Source of the DNA: Capillidium heterosporum
Lineage: Eukaryota > Entomophthoromycota > Entomophthoromycetes > Entomophthorales > Capillidiaceae
DNA length: 64,000 bases
NCBI GenBank assembly: GCA_016630905.1
Contig: WBMQ01000007.1
Span: 1,240,001 to 1,304,000, forward strand
Reading direction: 5' to 3'
Positions 11,109-21,801 of the stretch are shown in pieces. Made by a program: the position numbers and the translations under genes. Position 1 is the first letter of the stretch, and each line of letters starts with the position of its first letter. The notes below the pieces were generated by a model that ran no database searches, was not told where the DNA came from, and worked only from the letters and a program-made list of their open reading frames with translations.

Positions 11109-11542
11109 ATCCTTCCCGAGTGCTTAATCAAATACGATGAGCTAAAGTACAAGAAATATCCTACTTATATCTTGTTCAAAGTCTCTAATATCAATAAGCA
11201 GATCGTGGTTGCTATCTATGGGATTGATACCTACCTGATCTTCCTCTCCAGATTTTCCATGAAGGAATGCAGTTTGATTGTAAAGCAGTTTACTTATGAA
11301 ACTGTGGGTAATGATAAAAGTAATTCCATGTGTTTTTACACCTAATAAGCTATAGATTTAGTAAATTATATATTTTTAGAGTTCTCGAATTGGTTGGCTC
11401 TAAGACTAATATGTACTACATAACTATCAGAGAGACATTGTGCAAAGTGTTGTTAGGTGTCAATGCTGATATTGTGAGTTTTGAGATAAGCAAGTTTTCT
11501 ATTGAAACGATCTTCAAGAAGTTTAAAGGTAGTGAAAAGTAA
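11109..11542 (+). CDS. divergent ADF/cofilin-like actin-binding protein (5' end unresolved)
   Basis: Two recognisable exons, 11109..11329 and 11380..11542 (50-nt intron). The first begins after a CAAG acceptor with ILPECLIKYDELKYKK, matching the ADF-homology start (residues such as ECI..FNELKL). The second continues the cofilin C-terminus (YYITIRETLCKVLLGVNADI, then SFEISKFSIETIFKKF), where typical cofilins have YASSKDALRRAL and FSEVSYDSVLEKV. The loss of the YASSK core suggests altered actin binding or a relaxed paralogue. Cofilins sever and depolymerise actin filaments in the cytosol. No upstream ATG exon with a compatible phase-0 donor was found, so the gene may be 5'-incomplete or decayed. 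The donor GTGTTT is atypical but gives the best protein alignment. Confidence 0.55.
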
Positions 11543-11852
11543 ATAGACTCGATTAGTTTGAATTATATTATTCTTTTTATATGTTTATATTTTCTTGGGT
11601 GGGGCACTGGGCGTAAGAACCATGTGTAGTTCTTTGCGAGTTGGATACTAATAGGATATTATTTCTATAACAGTAAAGCTATTCGTTAAGACGATCAAAT
11701 ATATTTTATAGATATATACTGGATAAACTACTTGAATACTATAAAACCACAAATATTCTAAAAATCAATACCTATTTAAATACAAGTATAACTATTCAAA
11801 ATTCAAAATTACTAAATATATACTTCATATATATATAAACCCCAACTATATT
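11543..11852. other. short intergenic, nothing recognised
   Basis: Convergent 3' regions of the cofilin-like gene and the inhibitor gene. Nothing else was seen. Confidence 0.4.
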
Positions 11853-12249
11853 TTATTTACTTTTCCCGAAACCTGGGAGGACTTTGAGGTCCTCAATCGA
11901 TTTGACAAAGGACTTGAACTCTTCCAATTCCATCAACTCAGTCTTGTACAATTTAGGCATGAGGACACCCATTGTCTTGAAAATCTCCAACTGGTAGATA
12001 ACTTTACCACCAGCACATAAAACTTCATTCTTTAGCTTTTCTTGCGCTTTTTTGTCGGCAGTAGGCTTGAAGTGGATTTTAAACTTTCTCATTATACTCT
12101 GGTTTAACTTTGCTAAAAGAAAATAGTTAATGGAGATGGAATTCGCTGCTTCACTTACTTTTACCGTCGGCTATAGTCTTACTACAATCCAGCTCCCCAG
12201 AAGTTAGCTGTAAGAGGGCTAGTATTGTTAAGCTTGTTGATATTTTCAT
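11853..12249 (-). CDS. secreted peptidase inhibitor, I9 (proteinase B inhibitor-like) domain
   Basis: Exon 1 is 12159..12249 and exon 2 is 11853..12112, with a 46-nt intron (GTAAGT donor); 116 aa. Exon 1 encodes a clear signal peptide (MKISTSLTILALLQLTSG). Exon 2 encodes an inhibitor I9 domain of the type found in subtilisin propeptides and in the yeast vacuolar proteinase B inhibitor Pbi2: FKIHFKPTADKKAQE, then CAGGKVIYQLEIFKTMGVLMPK. The yeast protein is cytosolic and lacks a signal peptide, so this version is probably exported. It could restrain the fungus's own subtilases or a host or competitor protease. No protease domain follows, so it is a stand-alone inhibitor. A TATATAAA element lies 42 bases upstream of the ATG. 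Confidence 0.72.
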
Positions 12250-12290
12250 ATAGGTTTTGATGTGTTGCTTTTTGAAAAATTAGACAGGAA

Positions 12291-12298
12291 TTTATATA
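12291..12298 (-). promoter_or_regulatory. TATA box of inhibitor gene
   Basis: TATATAAA on the minus strand, 42 bases before the start codon at 12249. Confidence 0.5.
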
Positions 12299-13129
12299 GC
12301 GTATCCTAAACTTCTTTTGAAACGCATATGCTTGATTATCATTTTAATATAAGTTTAGATAGGTAGATTTGAGGTTTAGTAGTAGCGTTTATCTTACTGT
12401 ACAATACAAATTTGAAATTTTTTGTATATTTCAAACTTGAATTATCACCGTTACATTTTTAAGGATAGTAAAAGTTTGAAAGCTAGTGAAGTAGATCGTT
12501 GTAAACTAAAAATGTATAGATGAAACATATCTATCATGTGTTCCAGAAAGTTTTGCTGTAGACTTGTTAGACTAAGTTTTATTCCATAGCAGGAAGGTGA
12601 AGAGATTGTGATATTTTTAATGTATTTAATCCAAAGACTGATTTAAGGCTGTGAAAATAATCCAATTTTACATATCCGCAAAATCAACTCTATTTGATTG
12701 CAAAGTAAACTTCACTCCTCCAATTCAAGTTTTCGATATAGCAAAGTTGATGTGCATCTGTATTCTGATTTCAAAAAATGTAGGTATACTAGAAAGTATT
12801 TTATTGTGTTAATACTTGGATGCATAGGTATCAAGTACGAAGCCTTATTGAATTCATCGAATCGAAAGTACACTTGTAAAATGCTACTTTTAGAATATGT
12901 TTTAAATTGGTTTAATAAATAGGTCGAATATTACCCATTATATATTTCAAATATATCGCCATCTTACAAAACTATACAAACATCTTAAAAGATATATTAT
13001 GAGTAAATAGTAAGGCTTATCCTTACGCTCTACGACTTTATATAGCAACCATCACTAAACAACCTAGCAATTAAAAGCTTGGATTATTACTTGCAAAGAA
13101 ATTTATAAATATCGGTATAGAATAACAAA
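12299..13129. other. intergenic, nothing recognised
   Basis: AT-rich. Open frames here (for example 12698-12922 plus) are low-complexity and unsupported. Confidence 0.45.
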
Positions 13130-13817
13130 TTAGTAGAGACATTGGTCGGTGGCTATGTAGTCTAAAGTCGTCTGAATAGTTTTCCTAAACTCAGCTAAAG
13201 AAAGATATATATAAATATATGCGTATTCAAAAATACCTATTTCATCAATGTAGTCCTCATAAAGTTTGTACTGTTCATCAGTCTTATGAACAATCTCAGT
13301 TATTTCGCTCTCCTAAATACAATTATAAATACAACTTTTATAGAAAGAAAGTAATAAGAAGAGTTACCTGGTCCTCCGGATTAAAATGTAAGTTGGGTAA
13401 ATTGTCTATCAGCTCGATGTTCTGTTTAATTTGATCAACTATATTTTCAATTATCTCCTTCCCTTCTTCTAAAATTGAAAAGTGGAGTTAGGGAAAATTC
13501 TTGTTAAAAATGTTGAATGGTACCTTCGATCTTTGAAGCATCTTGAGTATTTTCTAATGAGTTGAAATATAAAATAAAGTAAATTTGATGAGAATTTGAA
13601 TTGAGATGGAAAATAGTTTACCTTTTTTCAAACATATACGATCGGAAGGGGCTTTATACTCATGCTTGCTGTTGAAGTAGTCTAATAATTGTAAAGTCAT
13701 GAAACTGACCTTTTGATAATAAAGTTAGTTGAAGAGAAACTTATAAGATAAAGCTAAATAATATAGATTTTAAATTACTCTTTCTAAACCGTCTTGGTAC
13801 TGATCTATACTATCCAT
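13130..13817 (-). CDS. MED21: Mediator complex subunit 21
   Basis: Six exons on the minus strand: 13779..13817, 13622..13709, 13524..13553, 13368..13468, 13237..13312, 13130..13194; 132 aa, the normal size for this subunit. The protein starts MDSIDQYQDGLERVSFMTLQ, as expected for Med21 (DRLTQLQ-like start). Its central segment KEIIENIVDQIKQNIELID with NLPNLHFNPEDQ matches the Med21 hallmark (xIDxLPG followed by an acidic turn). The C-terminal half is a heptad-rich coiled coil, which in Mediator pairs with Med7. It acts in the nucleus as part of the Mediator middle module, linking activators to RNA polymerase II. Every exon phase closes, and all introns are GTA...AG with AT-rich bodies. No exon is over about 100 nt, so simple ORF searches miss it. 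Confidence 0.82.
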
Positions 13818-14271
13818 ATTTTATAAATTTTGTTAGTATCGTTTGGAACTGAGAAAGGTGATTTAGATTTGGACTTTGGATTCTTTGAGCTTGTAAATTG
13901 GCTGCAAAATAAGAACTTGGCTGCATTTACTTTTCCAGCTTCTAGAAGTAAAGATGTTTGCTTTTAGAAGGGATTCTTGAATGGAGGAAGCTGATGATGA
14001 AGAAATGGATAGGGATGGGATAACTATGTTTTCTATCCGATTGTTAATTATAAATCAAGCTTGATCCTATCAGTTAGATATCCTGGTGAACTACCTTTTT
14101 AAATCTCGATGCTTACAAACCAAAGAAGCCTATGAATGTTTTCAGGCTATACAGTGATGGTATGTAAAGCTTACTATAAGAAATCGTATAGAAAGTTTTA
14201 AAGCAAATGTAATAATAAATAGTAAAAGTTTAATGGTAACACATAGTTTTAAAAAGAATAATATCGGGTGC
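13818..14271. other. intergenic (MED21 promoter side)
   Basis: Carries the MED21 promoter and the 3' region of the wall-protein gene. No element identified. Confidence 0.4.
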
Positions 14272-14865
14272 TTATAAAAGGTAAGGAATGAGGAACAAAC
14301 TCAATGCCGCACAACTCAAGGTAACACTACTAGCACCAGAATCAACATTTCCAATGCTATTGGTCGTCTTGGTAGTGTATGATTTCAAGGTACCCGAACC
14401 AGTAGCAGTAGGTTTAGGCTTACTAGCGTCGGTACCGGTAGAACTACTGGTATCCTTCGAACTACTGTCATCACTCTTGCTGCTTGAAGTATTGGAATCG
14501 GATTTTGTCTTACTGCTGTCAGTAGGTTTAGTGGTAGAAGAAGCCTGAGACTTTGAGGAAGCGTCGGTAATAGTAGTAGGTTTGTTAGGGTTCAAGGAGG
14601 CCGAGTTCAGGTCGTTGTTGGAGAAGATGGATTTGATACAATCACTGAAACAAGCATTCTGATCAGTACCATCACCGGTATCGGTACACTTGGTGTTGCA
14701 GTCGTTTGTAGCGTTGGCTTGGTCGTCGCTAGGGTTGGGTAGGTGCAAGCATCTGGCTAGGCAGCCGGCATCAGCTTTACATTGAGAAACGCACTGCTTA
14801 GCAGTTTGAGCTAGAACAATGGTAAAGAAGTAAGTGGTGAGGGCTAAATTAACGGTGAGCTTCAT
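14272..14865 (-). CDS. GPI-anchored Ser/Thr-rich cell-surface protein with Cys-rich N-terminus
   Basis: Single exon, 197 aa. Residues 1-19 form a signal peptide (cleavage likely after FTIVLAQ). Residues 24-80 hold about eight to ten cysteines in CxxxC and CxxxxCxxxC arrangements with PNPSDDQANATNDC in the middle, a pattern seen in fungal surface proteins. Residues 90-165 are almost entirely Ser, Thr, Lys and Asp, a typical O-mannosylated stalk. The last 20 residues are hydrophobic (LSCAALSLFLIPYLL) after a small-residue SGASS stretch, as expected for a GPI attachment site. It is presumably displayed on the plasma membrane or wall. No enzymatic motif is visible, so the exact function is unknown. 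A TATATAAA element lies about 90 bases upstream. Confidence 0.75.
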   Translation of the reverse strand: MKLTVNLALTTYFFTIVLAQTAKQCVSQCKADAGCLARCLHLPNPSDDQANATNDCNTKCTDTGDGTDQNACFSDCIKSIFSNNDLNSASLNPNKPTTITDASSKSQASSTTKPTDSSKTKSDSNTSSSKSDDSSSKDTSSSTGTDASKPKPTATGSGTLKSYTTKTTNSIGNVDSGASSVTLSCAALSLFLIPYLL

Positions 14866-14954
14866 GTTATAGTTTTGGTTTGATGTAAGTGTTTGGATTA
14901 ATTGTAGTACTTTTTAACAGAGCAAAGTGCTGGACTTGAATTTGCACTTGGTCG

Positions 14955-14962
14955 TTTATATA
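14955..14962 (-). promoter_or_regulatory. TATA box of GPI-protein gene
   Basis: TATATAAA on the minus strand, about 90 bases upstream of the ATG at 14865. Confidence 0.5.
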
Positions 14963-15511
14963 GCCTTGTGGAATTTCAAACATGGTAGATCAAAATCCCC
15001 TATTTAAGCTTAATAAGCCCCACACCTATTCCAAAGTAATAGAAAAAACACATCTATAGATTTGGATGCCATTAAGTTTTTAACTGAAACGCTGAACGTT
15101 GATGCTTTATGTTTGGAATCTGGAAACAGGATTGTAGAATTTGGATTTTATAATACTATTGAAAATTAGAAGCTCCATATAATTTAGCTATATTTTTAGT
15201 ATGAGTTGAAGTGCTTAGGTAAATTACTGTAGAATATGCCAATCTGTATCAAACTGTTCAAAATATACTACTAAAATAACAGTTGTTGGTACGGGCAAAT
15301 TGGTAGGATAGTCTCGGAAAACTAGTTACAGTTTGAAAATATGTATCGCCTATTTTTACTATCAACTCCTTAAACTGTTATTTTTAGTATAGGTAAAACT
15401 TATATACTTATAAGTTCCTTAAAATAGAATACTTTTAATTACCTAATTTAAAAATACATTTAAATATCGTATTAAGCCTCCTAAAATATGTGTTAATTTC
15501 ATCTATTCGAG
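14963..15511. other. intergenic; may hold upstream exons of the next gene
   Basis: AT-rich. The start exon of the small spliced gene at 15512 is expected here but was not identified. Confidence 0.35.
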
Positions 15512-15785
15512 GCTCAAAGCTCTAAAGCTAAGCTGGGGTGTGACTTTAAAAGGTTGGGCGCCTTCCTAAACGATATGAAAATGTACTCCAACATTTTAGT
15601 CTTTTGACAATTCTATTAGGTTGATATGCGTTTAGAATCTTAGCCCCACATTGGAACATTTGAAGGTTATGGAAAGGGAATTGAAGCAGGCTTTACAGGT
15701 GGCTTTCTACACCGTCCCAGCATGGGCGCATAAAGTTAAGGCTGATGAGGCTGCTGTTGAAGATAAAGGTGGAATGCAATTATAA
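15512..15785 (+). CDS. unrecognised small spliced protein (5' end missing)
   Basis: Two plausible coding exons, 15512..15598 and 15636..15785 (37-nt intron, unusual donor GTCTTT), both in phase 0. Together they encode about 78 residues starting AQSSKAKLGCDFKRLGAFLN and ending KVKADEAAVEDKGGMQL. The composition (charged, helical, with a LEHLKVMERELKQAL heptad run) is unlike the random AT-rich frames around it, which is the main argument that it is coding. I do not recognise a family. It resembles the small helical subunits of larger complexes, but that is only an impression. The initiating exon has not been found, so the gene could also be a remnant. Confidence 0.35.
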
Positions 15786-18507
15786 TGAAAGTCGTCATTA
15801 ATTTACTTGAATAGTTTGTACATTTTTAGAATATAGTTTGGCTCTTTTTCTATATTATCATCATAACTGATACCTAATCATTTCCACAACAATACCCTCA
15901 AGTTTCTACATTACATGCACTGTAATATAGTCAAAATAATTAGGTATGATACAACCAAACAAATACTTATTGAGTATATCTTGAAAAGTATCCTATTGGT
16001 ATTTAGAACTGAAAGACTTACAGTAAACCTGATAGAATCAGTCATCTCATATAGTCAAGAGATACATCTTTAAGCCTATAAATCACTTTTATCAATATGA
16101 CAAAAAGAAATCAATTAATGAACGCTTTCAATTCAAACTAGTTTACAAACTCAAAGCCATATTACATAGTAAAAATCAATCCATCTTCAACTATATTCGA
16201 ATAAACTCTATTTAATAGTGTTCTTAATATCAAATTCAATCCAATATGATCAACCCAGAATAGTAGTCCAACATCGAACCAAAGAGAATCATATTTATCC
16301 CTTCAATTGATGTACAACACATCGAGTTGATTGCCCAAGTTTGCGACCGAAGCTAACTTTCATTAAATAGGACCAATTTGACCTCAGATTCTGGAACTAA
16401 TAACTTACCTGTTGATACTGAGTCGGTGGTACCTCCCGATTACCACTTCCTTTTTTCAGCTTCATTCTATCTATACGTTCCCATATCTATCCCATCATCC
16501 AACATTAACAAATTACTGGAGCTTGTCGCCAGTAATAAATAATTTGACTACAGCCACTACCCATCTCTCTGTAATGATATATAGTTTATATACGATAAGA
16601 GCATCTTGGAATTTGAGTTTAGTTTCAACTTAGTGCTAGTTAATCATATATAAGCATCCATATGAGACTTTATTATGAAAGGTGCATAGGTAGGGTTACT
16701 TTCATACAGAAATACTAAGATTAATAGGTAAAACCTGCATAGGTCACGTACTCAAACTTCATACAAAGGGTTAAGGAGCAAATCATCCAGCCTGTCAAAG
16801 TACTCAAGTTGAGGGACGAAAACAAGAGAAAAAGAGAGATCCAAATCTCTCCATGTCGGCTTAAAATCGAGCTTTACATTTAAAAAGATATCATTCTTAT
16901 AGTTGTGATATTGACGCTTATTAAAAGTTGTTTAAAATGGCTGCTTCTCATTACTATTAGTGAGGGTTTAAATATGGAAATTACTGCTAAGATATTTATT
17001 ATCTATGGTTATCCACATGTATATATACATTTATATTTAACTTAGTTTTGTATTCACTGTATCGAAGCTACGATATATATATATATTTATTTATAACAGT
17101 TCAATATGTACAAGTGTATAAAGATAATTTACCGTAGTTTACTTATAAGGTACCTATAACGCTTTTAAAAGACAATATTGGGAAATAGAAGTTTGTAGAA
17201 ATAAACTTGGAAAGCTAATGTATGGTTTATGAAAAAAATAATGCTCATTTTTACATAGACTTATAAATTATGGTTTGTATAAGTAAACTATATAAACTTT
17301 CAATCTCCAAGTAAAATATATAAAAGTTCTAAGCTATGGTTCAGTAAGTTCATCAAAGATAAATTTAACTATTTCACAAAGTAAGCTGTAGTCACCACAA
17401 TATTCCTTCATTGGATTTATAAGAGTTTTGATGGACTTTACTTTGATATCTTTTTATATATTAAGAAATGTTGAATAATTAGTTTGATACTACTTTACTT
17501 TAAATAAAGTTTTAGATGGCTGGGTTTGATAGCTTTAATTGTGAGTAACTAGGCGTAAGACTGATACTGATAGTTTAGCACCTTGTAGATCGTATTAAGT
17601 CTCCTAAAAGCTAAAATGGGTTGTGGTATTGAAAATATGGCCATCTTCTTATACAAATATATATGCTTTTGATCTGACAGTTCTATTTACATTTATGCTG
17701 GCCAAACAATCCAAATTTACCTTGTAATACTTGAAAATTATGCAAATGAAATCTGTATAGATTTCAATAACTTTTACACCTTCCATGATGGATGTATAAG
17801 GTCAAGGCTGGTAGGATCATTGCTGCAGATGTAACTAGTGCATTTTACACATTTCTATAATGTAATTTGACTTTTTCCAATTTTTATGGCTGATATCTTG
17901 AATTTTACTAGAAGCTCTATGTATAAACAGGATGAAGTAGTTTACCATATATGGTTGATGCGCTTCTATGTATGTAAATAGCTTTCCAATATTCGAGATT
18001 AGATAACATTATACTTTTTGAATTCGAGGAGATATGTTTTAAAATTTTTAATCTGATACTATTAGCGAGAGCATATATATTCTATAATTATACATTCTAT
18101 ACTTTGCAACTTTGATACAAAGTACTTTTTAAAGCTATTGTTTTTAGAACTACATAACTTTTCTATTCAAATTATTTTTACCGTTTTTATGATTACCACT
18201 TTATGAATTCATACTTACAACTTATCTGTGCTTTAATCTTCAATCAAAAGATAAGCCTGGCATAAACTATCCCTATGATTGGTGCTTTTTCTATAGCTGA
18301 CTGTAAGGCTAAACCTTATATGAAAGTATGATAAATGAATCTCCACGATAAACCCACATGTAGGCCACCAGGAGATAAAGTTCAGTTAGGTGAGCTTGTA
18401 AAGTTCCTACATTTATGACGTTTCTACCTAAGGGAAGAGTAATTGAAACCCTTTAAATTAAAATCTATTCACTTTTACCTACCTATCATAAAATAAATAT
18501 CAAGACG
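15786..18507. other. 2.7-kb AT-rich gap; possible exons near 16250-16540
   Basis: Mostly low-complexity AT-rich DNA with runs of TATA-like repeats. On the plus strand, 16258-16540 reads as one frame with a single internal TAA near 16357. It contains RIIFIPSIDVQHIELIAQVC upstream and NLPVDTESVVPPDYHFLFSA downstream, and it has a good CTAAC...AATAG 3' splice site at about 16370. The minus strand also has a donor-like CAGGTAAGT there. I cannot decide strand or family. The remaining sequence shows no gene. Confidence 0.3.
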
Positions 18508-21210
18508 ATGCACCCAAACGTTCCTAAGACAAGCCCCAACCGTATAATCCACCTTTCGCATTACGTGCCTTCGGTATGTCACATTGACAGTAATGGCGTC
18601 TGGTCTATTGAACCTAGACGTGGCCATTCAGCCATGAACTTGGCTATAAAATCCCTAAACAAGAACTACGAGAACTACCATATGGGCTACATAGGCAAGG
18701 TAACAGCACCTGACGGCTCATGCTTGAACAATCCTGAATTGACTGAAGAGAATAAGGCCCAGCTGTACCAACTCCTCAAAGAACAGAGTAACTATTTGCC
18801 TGTCTTTTTCAGTGAGGAGGAAGCTTATTCCCACTACGAAGGGTACTGTAAGACAGGTAACGATACTTTTAGCTTTATCTGAAATTAAATTTTACTAGAA
18901 TTATGGCCCATGTTCCATTACTTATTGGAGGATATGAAGGGCGACATGGCTACTCAAAAGAAGAACTGGGACGGATATGTCAAAGTCAACCAGCACTTTG
19001 CCGATGCTTTGGTTGCCTTCTATGAGCCCGAAGATTTCAGTAAGTTTTTCAAATGGGCTTTATTTTAACTAGTAATTAGTTTGGATACATGACTATCACC
19101 TCATGTTGGTCCCCGAGATGATTCGTAAAGTTTTACCCAACGCGAAGATAGGATTCTTCTTGCATGCCCCCTTCCCTAGCTCTGAGATCTTCCGTTCATT
19201 GCCTAGTATTAATTTTTGATTGATGTACCTAATATTTCTAGCTAGGAAAGAGATCCTTAAAGGTATATTGGCCTCCAATCTCATCGGACTACAGGTGTTT
19301 TTCTACTTTAGGATATAGTCTAATGTTAAATAGACCTTTGCCTACGCTAGGCATTTGGTAAGTACCTGCACCAGAGTTTTAGGCTTGGAGCCGGCTCCTG
19401 AAGGCATTGACTACTATGGAAGTATAGTCACTGTTGCCACCTTCCCAATCGGTGTCGATGTCCAAACCTCCGAGTCTCACATGTATTCTATTTAGTATTA
19501 TTTATATTGACCTTTCTGTAGAAAAACTAAATCAGTCGTAGAGAAGATCAAATCTTTGAAGGAGCTGTATAGCGGTAAGAAAGTTATCTTTGGTCGGGAC
19601 AAGTTAGATCAAGCAACTGGTATCCTCCAAAAGTTCCAGACCTACGAGCTCTTTTTGCAAAAGTTCCCTGAGTGGCAGGGCAAGGTCATCCTAGTTCAAG
19701 TCACCAACGCTGCTCAATCTTTGCCTGACCTCGAGAAGAAAGTCAACGAGGTAGTCTCACGCATCAACTCTGCCTACGGATCCCTCGAGTATTCACCAGT
19801 ACACTACTTCCAGCATAAGATCGCTCGTGAGGAGTACTATGGCTTGCTCTCCATCGCCGATGTTGCCCTCATTACGTCGGTGAGAGATGGTATGAACACG
19901 ACTTCGCACGAGTTCATCCTATCCCAGACCAACAACCACAGCCCTTTGATCCTCTCTGAATTTACTGGGACGGCCGGCTCATTGAAAGAAGCCATCTTGG
20001 TCAATCCCTTCAACTTTAGTGTAAGTATCTTGGTAACATTTCATCTAACATAGCATAGGGAGTTGCTGAATCTATTAACGATGCGCTTACCATGTCTGAT
20101 GAAAGGAAAGTTGAGGCACATACAGTAATTACACTTCACTGCTATATTTATGCTAATTTTTCTGATAGGCCTTGTACAAACGGGTCACTACTCAAGACGG
20201 TCAGTTCTGGGCAAACAGCTTCATCGACACCATGAAACAATGCTGTGCCACTTTGAACTCATCAAACCCAACCCCAGTACTCGACACCGACCTCATCTCG
20301 CTAAAGTACAAGCAGAGTAAAAAGCGACTTTTGCTATTCGACTACGATGTAAGTGTAAGTACAACTACTTTTATTAATATTATGCAGGGCACCCTTACTG
20401 AAATAGTGACGGTACCATCAGCTGCTGTACCATCGGCCCGTATGCTGGAAGGATTGAAGGCCTTGACTAAAGATCCCAACAACATCGTGTGGATTATTTC
20501 GGGACGCGACCAAAAAGCACTCATTGAGTGGATGGGTGAAGTCCCCAACCTCGGCCTCAGTGCCGAACACGGCTGTTTCATGAAGGAGCCCCAGAACTCT
20601 AATGATAACTGGGTCAACCTGGCTCAGGAAATCGACTTGAAGTGGCAGAACGACGTGACCCAAATATTCAACTACTACACTGAGCGCACTCAAGGTATTT
20701 TTGTATGTAGACTATTCTAAAATACTAGGCTCATTCATCGAGCACAAGCGAGCCTCATTGACCTGGCACTATCGAATGGCCGATCCTGACTTTGGTTCTT
20801 TCCAAGCTAAAGAATGTCAGAATCACCTTGAGAATGCCGTTGTTTCTAAATTGCCAGTTGAGATTTTGATTGGCAAGAAGAATATCGAAGTCCGCCCCTG
20901 TCTCCATTAACAAGGTACTTACTTCACCTACCTATTTTTTCTAAATAACTTCATCAGGGTGAGATTGTCAAGAAATTGTTGGCTGCTTCCCCCGACTGCG
21001 ACTTTGTTTTCTGTGCTGGTGATGACAAAACTGATGAAGATATGTTTAGGGCTCTCAAAGCTAGTGATCGGGAATCTAGCATCGATGAGGACTTCCATCT
21101 TCAGCTGTACTATCGGCTCTTCCAACAAGAAGACGTTGGCCAAGTGGCATGTCAACTCTCCTCAACAGATCATCGAGACTATACATCGTGTTATCGATAG
21201 TTCCAAATAA
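18508..21210 (+). CDS. TPS2: trehalose-6-phosphate phosphatase with synthase-like N-domain
   Basis: Eleven exons: 18508..18856, 18899..19039, 19080..19205, 19242..19294, 19334..19482, 19522..20020, 20059..20124, 20169..20348, 20388..20694, 20729..20914, 20958..21210; about 770 aa. The N-terminal half is a GT20 trehalose-phosphate synthase-like domain (GYCKTELWPMFHY, IWIHDYHLMLVPEM, SVRDGMNTTSHEF). The C-terminal half is a HAD phosphatase with LLLFDYDGTLTEIV, WIISGRD and CAGDDKTDEDMF, so the catalytic DxDGT and GDDxTDE residues are present. It dephosphorylates trehalose-6-phosphate in the cytosol, within the trehalose synthase complex. Two single surplus bases interrupt the frame: one in the C-run at 20895-20898 (before the conserved NKGE) and one near 21095 (before the conserved CTIGSSNKKTLAKWH). 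The protein is otherwise fully conserved, so these are either sequence errors or a recoding puzzle. Confidence 0.9.
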
Positions 21211-21801
21211 GTTTTTTGAAAGGGTCTTGAATTAGGTTAATGTTTATACCAGTAAAATATGTAACTAGTAGATTTGTGAAATAAGTTTCGCTAAAGCTTT
21301 GTTTGAATAATTGCGGTTTTGATAAATATTTTTAGCTTTTGGATTTGGTATGTATAGTTTATGCTAAATGTATCGGATTTATCACTGTATATAGCTGTAC
21401 TAGCGTTATATTTGAAAAAGTAAACTAGTGCTTCGAAAGGTTTACAGTATCAACATACCTTTCTAATTTCAGCTTTAGATAATACATCATTTACTCTAAC
21501 AAATATATATAAAAGTTATATATCGTCATAGTAGTTTGTATATATATTTGAAATTTAACATTTAGAGTTGAACTTTACTACAAATCAATAAGAAAAATTA
21601 GTTTAAAACTGCAGTAAAAAGGTATATTATCGAACTACCTGCATTCAAGAAAACAAAGTAAAGAAATCAATATAAATCATAAGCAATAATTAGATTTTTT
21701 TATTTACATACATCGAAATTTCGACTATAACAATTCATTAAATGTAGTCAGCCTCACGATCCAAGTTCGATTCAAAGCTCGACCAAGTACTCTGTTAGAA
21801 G
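21211..21801. other. convergent intergenic region (TPS2 / MTC5)
   Basis: AT-rich 3' regions of two convergent genes. Nothing else was recognised. Confidence 0.45.
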
